Below the pieces are notes generated by a model. The model worked only from the letters and a program-made list of their open reading frames with translations, was not told the origin of the DNA and did not search any database. 17,672 bases of DNA from Balneolia bacterium. Its GTDB lineage: Bacteria; Bacteroidota; Rhodothermia; Balneolales; Cyclonatronaceae. The translations under genes were made by a program, and so were the position numbers. Positions 1-5,972 of the stretch are shown here, one piece after another (positions within the stretch are counted from its first letter, which is position 1; the number at the start of each line of letters is the position of its first letter). The stretch is taken from the NCBI GenBank assembly GCA_003567135.1, contig PXAI01000066.1, positions 1 to 17,672 on the forward strand, in the 5' to 3' direction.

Positions 1-680
1 GGAACGGGCGTGACTTCATCCTTCAAGAAGCCCGACTCGTGCGCCTTTGCCGCTTTATGATGCGAATCGAGCGCGAATTTATCCTGCGCTTCCCGGCTGA
101 CGCTGAACATGGCGGCCAGTTTGTCGCAGCTCTTTCCCATCGTATCGCCGGTGGAAAATTCTGCAATGGCCGGAAGTTCGGGCGCCAGATCCTTAAACCG
201 GAAACCTTTCAGCAGTTTGAAATACTCCAGCGGCGACCGGTATTTCTGCGATTCAAGCAGTTTTCTGCGTAGCCGTTTCGAAAGGCGGATGGGGACATCG
301 CTCATCGTCTCGGTTCCCCCGGCAATGGCCAGCGATCCGCTTCCGGCGCGAATCATATCCGCGCACTGGGCGATGGCAGCGTTGGCCGAAATACACGCCA
401 TAGTGACCGTATTCGCCGGAACGCTGTTCGGTATTCCAGCCCCAAGCGCGGCTTCGCGCGCCACGTTGGTCGTTCGGACTTCCTGAATGACGTTACCCAT
501 AACAACTCTGTCGGGCGAAGCGGGATCGATACCGGTTCGGGCAACCAGCGCCGAGATCGAATGCCGGGCCAGGTCGTAAGCCATCAGGTTTTTATACCCG
601 GTGCCCGATTTCTGGAAGGGAGTCCGCGTGCCGTCGATAAAGACGACATCGTTATCGTTGAGCGAATCAAATTTTGCCAT
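1..680 (-). CDS. Acetyl-CoA C-acyltransferase (thiolase, FadI/HADHB type), 5' part only
   Basis: Thiolases cleave 3-ketoacyl-CoA with CoA to acetyl-CoA and a shortened acyl-CoA, the last step of fatty-acid beta-oxidation; this subtype normally pairs with an FadJ/HADHA-type multifunctional subunit in the cytoplasm. The frame opens at an ATG (678-680) and runs off the left edge after 226 full codons, about half of a usual 400-440 residue protein. Visible marks are the N-terminal DGTRTPF (residues 16-22), the nucleophile region TVTMACISAN with Cys96, the AGGTETMSDVP segment (about 134-144), and AEFSTGDTMG (about 180-189), which resembles the FadI/HADHB subfamily more than short biosynthetic thiolases. 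The catalytic His and second Cys lie beyond the window. No strong Shine-Dalgarno precedes the ATG. Family assignment is firm; the exact chain-length preference is not visible. Confidence 0.9.
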   Translation of the reverse strand, partial: MAKFDSLNDNDVVFIDGTRTPFQKSGTGYKNLMAYDLARHSISALVARTGIDPASPDRVVMGNVIQEVRTTNVAREAALGAGIPNSVPANTVTMACISANAAIAQCADMIRAGSGSLAIAGGTETMSDVPIRLSKRLRRKLLESQKYRSPLEYFKLLKGFRFKDLAPELPAIAEFSTGDTMGKSCDKLAAMFSVSREAQDKFALDSHHKAAKAHESGFLKDEVTPV

Positions 681-790
681 ATTGAGCTGACTTAGATAAT
701 TGAATTGTACAAAGCGCAAGATTCCATAAAGTCAGCACATATTCAAGCATTTGATTAATAATTTTATTTTCACAAAAAATTGCTCTGCTA

Positions 791-822
791 TTGACAAAGG
801 CATAGTGTGCGTCGTATATTTG
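791..822 (+). promoter_or_regulatory. Promoter of tRNA-Val
   Basis: TTGACA (791-796) and TATATT (815-820) are separated by 18 bases, and the tRNA begins 18 bases after the second hexamer. The downstream element extends to TATATTTG (815-822), which also fits the Bacteroidota -7 consensus TAnnTTTG, so the site reads as a promoter under both the E. coli-type and the Bacteroidota-type model. The position just before a stable RNA gene supports it. Confidence 0.75.
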
Positions 823-838
823 AAGTCTTGCCAAACAA

Positions 839-913
839 GGGTTGTTAGCTCAGTTGGTTTAGAGCACCTGCCTTACAAGCAGGGGGTCGGGGGTTCAAAT
901 CCCTCACAACCCA
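839..913 (+). tRNA. tRNA-Val (anticodon TAC)
   Basis: A full cloverleaf can be drawn. The acceptor stem is GGGTTGT (839-845) with ACAACCC (906-912), followed by discriminator A913. The D stem is GCTC/GAGC. The anticodon stem is CCTGC/GCAGG around the loop CTTACAA, giving anticodon TAC, which reads valine GUN codons. The T arm is GGGGG-TTCAAAT-CCCTC with one G-U pair. The 3' CCA is not encoded, so it must be added after transcription. Length is 75 nt. It lies alone between a promoter and a terminator. Confidence 0.97.
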
Positions 914-920
914 CGTATTG

Positions 921-956
921 AAAAAGCCGTTTATTTTAGAATAGACGGCTTTTTTT
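921..956 (+). terminator. Rho-independent terminator after tRNA-Val
   Basis: A ten-pair stem GCCGTTTATT (926-935) with AATAGACGGC (940-949), including one G-U pair, closes a TTAG tetraloop and is followed by seven T (950-956). Five A precede the stem, so the hairpin could also end transcripts arriving on the minus strand from the glycosyltransferase gene, whose stop is about 90 bases away. Confidence 0.9.
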
Positions 957-1044
957 GTGATCTTACCTCATTCTGATCCGCGACAGAAAGAATCAATGGG
1001 AAAGACAATTGGGTCTTTATATGATTGTCGGGGACAACAGAAAA

Positions 1045-2613
1045 TCACATCTCATTAAAAGAGAAGGTTGCACCTTCAGGCAGAGTTTCAATAAATCTGC
1101 TTAGCTTTTCTACAATTTCGTAATAGGCTTCTTCATTGGTTGCAAAAAAGTGAACCTTGTCATCGGAGGGAGTAATAGCCCTGATGCCTAAATTCAGAAT
1201 TCCAATTTCAATCCATTCGTTGGGTCTTTCTGGAAACCACCAATCATAAATCATGACTAGTTCAACATTCTTTGTGTTGCACAAATTATGCATCCATTCT
1301 GGATTATCCCTGGTTAGGCGAAGTTTCAACGCTTCATGAGAGCCAAGTCCCCATAAGTCCAGAACATAATTGTCATTATTAAAAGAAACGTATCCAAGAT
1401 CATTTACGGCGATCGGTTTGTTATAAAACTCAGTGGCAAAGCGATGCATTTGATATTGCTGCTGGTAAATATTATTCGACGCAAATGCTAATGTAAACTG
1501 GTCGTAAATATAGACAGGGCTCATTATGAAGGCAGCACCTGTTGTAAAAATTAAAACTTTAAAAAACGTGGCAAATTTATCCCTCGCGTTATTTATTAAA
1601 CTGACTATCTGGGATGCATAAATGTAAATTGCAATCAGTATAATAAAGGCCAGAATGTATATTTCATATCTGTTATATCCACCATAGCTTCCGGCTGCAT
1701 ATTGAAGCATGATAGCAAGTATAGAAATAACTGAGAGCTTCTTTTTATCGATATCACGGCCATAAAAATAGTAATGAAGCAGAAACAGAGCTGTGCCCCC
1801 CAAAACGATACCCGGGCGATAATGCATCGAAAAGAGGAAATTCCATAATACGGAGCTGAATAACCCTCCTCCCTGCACGATATTTGACTTTGCTTCGACC
1901 GAACTCGGAAAAGAACCTAACTCCAGCGACATAAGGAAAACAGAGAAGCTTCCAAGAAGGGTGGTGATAAGAACAGAAGAAATTAGTACCTGCTTGTAGT
2001 GCCCCCTGGAAAAAAGGAACAGGATTGCGGGAATGGAAATGGCGAGACATTCGTATCGGATCAGCGGAGCAATAGTAATGGCGGCTATGAGCCATGACTT
2101 CACTTCTTTTGTTTCAATTTCGATGATCAGACCATGAGCGATAAGAAGCACCATCAAAACCTGAAAGGAGTGTTCCATGCCAATAAAAATGAGACCTACG
2201 GCATTTGTTGAAAGGATCAGCAAAATTACCAGTATGGACACAAATAAAGACTTTAACCGAAATGAATTAAGTTGAATTACCCGGTTCAAAAAAACGGTAA
2301 GAACATATACAGAAGCTGTTGCAAAAAAGATGTTAAGATACAGGGGAGAGTATACGTGAGCTCCAAAAATCGCAAGTATAAATGGCCACATAATGCTGGA
2401 GGATGGTGCTGATACCTCACCTGAGTTTATACCATAGTGCCCGTTCACGATATTTTCAGCAAGTGCCAGATGTATGTACGGATCATCGATCGTATATACG
2501 AACATGCCACTATTCAGTGATAAAATACGGTACAGGTGAATAAGGCAAACACTCAGCAAATAGCCGATTCCAATAAATACAGGCAGGTATTGATAAAGAA
2601 TTTTTGATTTCAC
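1045..2613 (-). CDS. Polytopic GT-C-type glycosyltransferase-like membrane protein
   Basis: Probably a membrane glycosyltransferase that uses a polyprenyl-phosphate sugar outside the inner membrane; substrate unknown. The 522-residue frame starts with GTG at 2611-2613. A first membrane segment (about 10-30) is followed by a loop with TIDDPYIHLALAENIV, where the acidic pair Asp43-Asp44 sits at the place of the catalytic acidic motif in GT-C enzymes, and then SAPSSSIMWP. Roughly ten further hydrophobic segments run to about residue 370. The last 145 residues are a soluble domain containing AVNDLGYVSF and VLDLWGLGSHEAL, a pattern I know from uncharacterised bacterial GT-C proteins. The gene is AT-rich compared with neighbours: bases 1501-1560 contain 21 G+C of 60 (35%), against 33 of 60 (55%) at 3301-3360 in htrA. 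This suggests acquisition by transfer. No other glycan gene is next to it. Confidence 0.7.
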   Translation of the reverse strand: MKSKILYQYLPVFIGIGYLLSVCLIHLYRILSLNSGMFVYTIDDPYIHLALAENIVNGHYGINSGEVSAPSSSIMWPFILAIFGAHVYSPLYLNIFFATASVYVLTVFLNRVIQLNSFRLKSLFVSILVILLILSTNAVGLIFIGMEHSFQVLMVLLIAHGLIIEIETKEVKSWLIAAITIAPLIRYECLAISIPAILFLFSRGHYKQVLISSVLITTLLGSFSVFLMSLELGSFPSSVEAKSNIVQGGGLFSSVLWNFLFSMHYRPGIVLGGTALFLLHYYFYGRDIDKKKLSVISILAIMLQYAAGSYGGYNRYEIYILAFIILIAIYIYASQIVSLINNARDKFATFFKVLIFTTGAAFIMSPVYIYDQFTLAFASNNIYQQQYQMHRFATEFYNKPIAVNDLGYVSFNNDNYVLDLWGLGSHEALKLRLTRDNPEWMHNLCNTKNVELVMIYDWWFPERPNEWIEIGILNLGIRAITPSDDKVHFFATNEEAYYEIVEKLSRFIETLPEGATFSFNEM

Positions 2614-2676
2614 TGTAATGGGATTAGGTGGTCAGATGAATACTAATACACTATAAAACATAATCTATTTCTGCTA

Positions 2677-2928
2677 TTATGAGAATAGATTTTTAGCCGA
2701 AAACCGCCCCGACTTAACCTTCTCAATCGAAGAATCAAGCCTATCCTGATTCTTCTTAGATGACATCTCGTGAATTGTTGTGTTTATGGAATTGAATTCA
2801 GATAGGGACATAATCACAACACCCTTCTCTTTTCCCCGGTTAATGATAATGGTATCGGCATCATCGATAACCCGGTCAAGATACTGGTCGACATCTTTTC
2901 GAAATTCGGATAAGGTAGTTGAAACCAT
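2677..2928 (-). CDS. Orphan Phd/YefM-family antitoxin
   Basis: An 83-residue protein of the length and layout of type II antitoxins of the Phd/YefM fold. The N-terminal part (MVSTTLSEFRKDVDQYLDRV) is the DNA-binding, dimerising region. The strand and turn IIINRGKEKGVVIMSLSEFNSI (about 27-48) is the family hallmark. The charged C-terminal tail (about 55-83) is where such proteins bind and block a RelE/YoeB- or Doc-like toxin. The toxin normally follows immediately, but only 63 bases separate this gene from the glycosyltransferase start and no toxin frame is visible on either side. It may be a remnant, act on a toxin encoded elsewhere, or serve as a plain repressor. The ATG at 2926-2928 is the only good start. 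Confidence 0.85.
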   Translation of the reverse strand: MVSTTLSEFRKDVDQYLDRVIDDADTIIINRGKEKGVVIMSLSEFNSINTTIHEMSSKKNQDRLDSSIEKVKSGRFSAKNLFS

Positions 2929-2961
2929 AATTCAATTATTTTTATACATCTGTACGCAAAT

Positions 2962-2989
2962 AATATAGCATTCATCATTTTTGACACAA
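2962..2989 (-). promoter_or_regulatory. Candidate promoter of the antitoxin gene
   Basis: Read on the minus strand, TTGTGT (2984-2989) and TATATT (2962-2967) are 16 bases apart and the second hexamer lies 33 bases before the antitoxin ATG. The match to a sigma-70 promoter is fair. I could not find a clear palindrome for autoregulation, which most Phd/YefM promoters carry. Confidence 0.4.
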
Positions 2990-3050
2990 AGCGCTCGTTG
3001 CAATAATTTCAGTTTATCCCACGACCTGGAGTTGACTTAGCCCCCCACAC

Positions 3051-3081
3051 AAAAAAGCCGCCCGAATTGCTCCGGACGGCT
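3051..3081 (-). terminator. Rho-independent terminator of htrA
   Basis: On the minus strand a nine-position stem (3073-3081 with 3056-3064, one internal mismatch) encloses an eight-base loop and is followed by six T (3056-3051). It starts about 30 bases after the htrA stop, the expected place. Confidence 0.85.
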
Positions 3082-3111
3082 CCTGCTGTCATTTTGTTTT
3101 TTTGGGTCAGG

Positions 3112-4599
3112 TTATCTGACTTCAAAATTGATGATAAAACGCTGGTTGCGCTGAATGACGACTAGTGACGCTACATCGCCTTCCTGAAGGTTGCTCATCA
3201 CTTCGGCGAACTCGCGCGGGTTGGTTACCGGAACTCTGTTCACAGCGGTGATCAGGTGGCCTTCGCGCAGCCCCTGGCGGAACGGCGGGCTCTGCTGGTC
3301 GATTTCAGTGACGATAACGCCCTGAAGCTGCGGGCTGATTCTGTATCGCTCAGCACGCTCGCGGGTAAACTCGTTTACGGAAAACCCGAAACGGTCGCGG
3401 ATACTTTCTTCCTCTGATTCCGTCATCTGATCATCCGGACGCTCGCCGAGCCTGATTTCGATGGTCTTAGTTGAGCCATCGCGCTGCACGAGCAGTCGTA
3501 TTGTTGAGCCCGGGCTCCGGGAAGCAACGAGGTTTCTGAACTGGCGGCTGTCGCGGATGGTGGTTCCGTTTAGCTCCAGAACAACGTCATCCTGCTGGAG
3601 ATCGCTGGCTGCGGCCGGGCTGTCGTCTTCAATCTGGGTGATAATTACGCCACGGTTTGGCTCCAGTCCGAGTCCGCGCGCCATCAGCTCGTCAACGGTC
3701 TGTGCGTTTACGCCGAGATACCCGCGCACCACACGACCCTCATTGATCAGCGACTCCATCACGTTTTGCGCCATATTAATCGGAATCGCAAAGCCAATGC
3801 CCTGAAAACCGCCCGAGCGGGATGCGATAGCAGTATTGATGCCGATTAGCTCGCCATCCAGGTTAATAAGCGGACCGCCGGAGTTGCCGGGGTTAATGGC
3901 GGCATCGGTCTGGATGAAATCCTCAAAATCCACGAGGTTGATGTTTGAGCGGCCTTTGGCGCTTACAATGCCGCTTGTAACGGTGTGCGCGAGGCTTTCG
4001 CTCAGCGGGCTTCCGATAGCGATTACCCACTCACCAACATTCAGGTCATCGCTGTTGCCCATGTTGAGGTACGGCATATTCACAGCGTTTACTTTCAGGA
4101 CGGCAACATCGGTGCTCGCATCCGATCCGATCACTTCAGCTTCGAGCGTGGTACGATCCTGCAGGCGGATGGTGATCGTTTCCGCATTATTAATCACGTG
4201 ATGATTGGTAAGAATGAGTCCGTCTGAAGAAACAATCACGCCGGATCCCTGTCCGCGCTGCTGAAATTCACGCTCGGGAGCTTCGCGCTGCGGGCGGCGG
4301 CCGAAGAACTCATCAAACATATCGAACGGATTGCGCTGCTGAACCCGCACGGTGCGCTCAGAAAAAACGGTAACGACAGCCGGGCTGCTGGATTCAGCCA
4401 GATCAACAAATGCGTTATTGATATCTCTCAACGAAGTAATCGGGCGTTCACTGGCCGGAGTGGTTACTGTTGCCGAAGCTTCCCCGTCATACTCCGGAGG
4501 ATCCGTGAGTACTGATGAATTCGCAGCGAAAAATCCGAAAAGGTAAACCATCAGCGCGAGAGCAAAAGCCGCTGAAAATTTTGCCATAGAGTTGGTCAT
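3112..4599 (-). CDS. htrA: Do/DegQ-type periplasmic serine protease HtrA
   Basis: An envelope protease and chaperone that degrades or refolds misfolded exported proteins. The 495-residue chain has an N-terminal hydrophobic segment (about 6-26) acting as signal peptide or anchor. The trypsin-like domain carries the full triad: His134 in TNHHV, Asp164 in STDVAVLK, and Ser240 in NPGNSGGPL. Two PDZ domains follow (about 288-385 with RGYLGVNAQ, and about 405-495), the layout of DegP/DegQ rather than DegS. The loop after residue 85 (NPFDMFDEFFGRRPQREAPERE) corresponds to the LA loop that differs among DegP-like proteins. The start is set by GGAGGA (4609-4614) nine bases before the ATG at 4597-4599, one of the few clear ribosome binding sites here. 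It is transcribed alone and ends in a terminator. Confidence 0.96.
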   Translation of the reverse strand: MTNSMAKFSAAFALALMVYLFGFFAANSSVLTDPPEYDGEASATVTTPASERPITSLRDINNAFVDLAESSSPAVVTVFSERTVRVQQRNPFDMFDEFFGRRPQREAPEREFQQRGQGSGVIVSSDGLILTNHHVINNAETITIRLQDRTTLEAEVIGSDASTDVAVLKVNAVNMPYLNMGNSDDLNVGEWVIAIGSPLSESLAHTVTSGIVSAKGRSNINLVDFEDFIQTDAAINPGNSGGPLINLDGELIGINTAIASRSGGFQGIGFAIPINMAQNVMESLINEGRVVRGYLGVNAQTVDELMARGLGLEPNRGVIITQIEDDSPAAASDLQQDDVVLELNGTTIRDSRQFRNLVASRSPGSTIRLLVQRDGSTKTIEIRLGERPDDQMTESEEESIRDRFGFSVNEFTRERAERYRISPQLQGVIVTEIDQQSPPFRQGLREGHLITAVNRVPVTNPREFAEVMSNLQEGDVASLVVIQRNQRFIINFEVR

Positions 4600-4726
4600 T
4601 GTTTGTTTTCCTCCAGTTAGTTGCCGGTATGGCAGTTAATGCAATTTTGAATGATAAAACTATCTGAGCGCGCGATTATTGCACGATCCAACGCGCTGAT
4701 CAGCCCGCGAAATAACGTAGAATATG

Positions 4727-4746
4727 TATCGCTTTAGTATGCGATA
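4727..4746. promoter_or_regulatory. Small inverted repeat in the htrA/phosphatase divergent region
   Basis: TATCGC (4727-4732) and GCGATA (4741-4746) form a perfect inverted repeat with an eight-base centre inside the 221-base divergent intergenic region. It could be an operator for either gene or chance; no clear promoter hexamers can be assigned around it. Confidence 0.25.
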
Positions 4747-4820
4747 TCACAATTTTATTTTTAACCTTCAGTTAACGCTGTACTTCATATTTTGCTTTAA
4801 ACCGCAATACCATTATCAGC

Positions 4821-5441
4821 ATGAATACCAGAATAGAAACCTACCTGAATGAGCGCGCCGCAGAATTCGGCCTGATCGATGAAAACCGAAAAGAATCCCT
4901 GCGTCAACTGGCCGGATGGATTCGGGAAAAACGGGATTCCGGTTCCGATGCTCTGCTGTTGTTCATCTGTACACATAATTCCCGAAGAAGCCACCTGGCT
5001 CAGGTCTGGGGCAACGTTTGCGCTGAATTTGTCGGGTTAAGCCACGTCCAGACATTTTCAGGCGGAACAGAAGCTACTGCCTGCTATAAAAGTACCATCG
5101 CAGCCCTGAAAAGAGCAGGACTGGAGATCAGCACAGATCAGCCAAATGAAAAAAATCCGGTCTATAAAGTCAGGTTTAACGATGATCCGGATCAGGTTCT
5201 TGAATGCTATTCCAAAAAGTTCACTGATCAACCCAATCCTCAAAAAGCATTCTGCGCGGTTATGACCTGCTCCTCCGCCGATGAAGCGTGCCCGTTTGTG
5301 CCCGGCGCAGAAAAGCGGATTGCAACGCCATACACAGACCCGAAAGTCAGCGACGGCTCAGTAAAAGAAGACGAAACCTACGATGAACGCTGCCGGCAGA
5401 TAGCCCGGGAGTTGCTATGGACGATGAGAGAAGCTCTTTGA
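4821..5441 (+). CDS. CX5R phosphatase / arsenate-reductase-like protein
   Basis: A 206-residue cytoplasmic protein of the low-molecular-weight phosphatase fold. The P-loop ICTHNSRRSHLAQ gives Cys50-X5-Arg56-Ser, as in thioredoxin-linked ArsC and LMW-PTPs. A second block, MTCSSADEACPF, places Cys150 and Cys157 seven residues apart, the same spacing as the resolving cysteines (Cys82/Cys89) of S. aureus ArsC, so a triple-cysteine redox cycle is possible. Differences from ArsC are about 40 extra N-terminal residues (helical, charged) and an insertion around 110-142 (KNPVYKVRFNDDPDQ...). I recall this longer form as a common Bacteroidota protein without arsenic context, and no ars gene is nearby. 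Whether it reduces arsenate or dephosphorylates proteins cannot be told. No Shine-Dalgarno precedes the ATG. Its stop codon touches a 33-bp repeat. Confidence 0.8.
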   Translation: MNTRIETYLNERAAEFGLIDENRKESLRQLAGWIREKRDSGSDALLLFICTHNSRRSHLAQVWGNVCAEFVGLSHVQTFSGGTEATACYKSTIAALKRAGLEISTDQPNEKNPVYKVRFNDDPDQVLECYSKKFTDQPNPQKAFCAVMTCSSADEACPFVPGAEKRIATPYTDPKVSDGSVKEDETYDERCRQIARELLWTMREAL

Positions 5442-5473
5442 ATTGAATATTGATTACGGTCTATTTATTATGG
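5441..5473 (+). repeat. 33-bp dispersed repeat, copy A
   Basis: This segment begins AATTGAATATTGATTACGG and ends ATTATGG. Its reverse complement occurs at 15981-16013 with 32 of 33 positions identical (T versus G at one site). It begins on the last base of the preceding stop codon. The match is too long for chance in 17.7 kb. Confidence 0.9.
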
Positions 5474-5542
5474 GGCAGAAAAGAACAATTGCTGTTTCTT
5501 ACGAGTAAAGCGCTCAACCACAATTCCCAGCGCCCCTGGCCC

Positions 5543-5820
5543 GTCATCCCGCAATCGGGTTGGATAGTGCAATGAAATCAATACGTTGTACGATATGGTG
5601 CGGCGGCCTTTTGGACGTCCCGACCCTTCGGGAGATCTTCCAGCGTCAATTATGGACAGATTTATTTGAGGCTTAAGATCGCCGCTCTAAATGGTACTTA
5701 CTACTTTAAGTGTCACTATTTATGAGCAACACACGATCGAGCCTACAAACCTTTGGAATATCCCGCATATCGTGTAACTATCTATTTATAAACCACCTGG
5801 TAGTCCGATTGCGGGATGAC
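5543..5820. repeat. 278-bp segment bounded by a perfect 16-bp inverted repeat
   Basis: GTCATCCCGCAATCGG (5543-5558) and CCGATTGCGGGATGAC (5805-5820) are exact reverse complements. Outside them CGCCCC (left) and GGGGCG (right) again mirror each other at slightly different distance. No transposase-like frame lies inside. The form fits a small non-autonomous element or a repeat pair; no target-site duplication could be identified. Confidence 0.6.
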
Positions 5821-5859
5821 ACATGGGGCGACGATATTTGAATTCAAAAATCCGCGAAA

Positions 5860-5873
5860 CCCGCAACTCTTCC
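5860..5873 (+). repeat. CCCGCAA-CTCTTCC repeat unit, single copy
   Basis: One CCCGCAA heptamer followed by CTCTTCC. The same 14 bases end the heptamer run at 16034-16047, and CCCGCAACTCTT ends the run at 5954-5965. Confidence 0.7.
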
Positions 5874-5939
5874 ATATGACACCGCCGCAAATATTTACGA
5901 GACGACGTGCCTGGGTCGCCGGTAAGCGTACTAAACGAA

Positions 5940-5965
5940 CCCGCAACCCGCAACCCGCAACTCTT
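5940..5965 (+). repeat. (CCCGCAA)3 CTCTT tandem heptamers
   Basis: Three exact tandem copies of CCCGCAA (5940-5946, 5947-5953, 5954-5960) are followed by CTCTT. The run ends eight bases beyond the stop of the convergent peptidase gene. Confidence 0.85.
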
Positions 5966-5972
5966 TAAAAAC

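Larger units (their letters stand above)
5442..5972. other. Gene-free, repeat-rich island
   Basis: The 531 bases between two convergent genes contain no credible gene. They hold copy A of a 33-bp repeat, a 278-bp segment bounded by a perfect 16-bp inverted repeat, a TCCCGA-CCCT-TCGGGA hairpin (5618-5633), and CCCGCAA heptamers at 5860 and 5940-5960. The octamer CTATTTAT recurs at 5461 and in the inner part of the 278-bp segment. No terminator for either convergent gene could be recognised. Confidence 0.7.

Noticed and set aside
839..3000. Integrative element using tRNA-Val as attachment site
   Set aside because: I looked for a second copy of the tRNA 3' end (TTCAAATCCCTCACAACC) and found none, and there is no integrase gene.
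5860..5965. CRISPR-like array from the CCCGCAA repeats
   Set aside because: Repeats are seven bases, directly tandem and without spacers; no cas genes are present.
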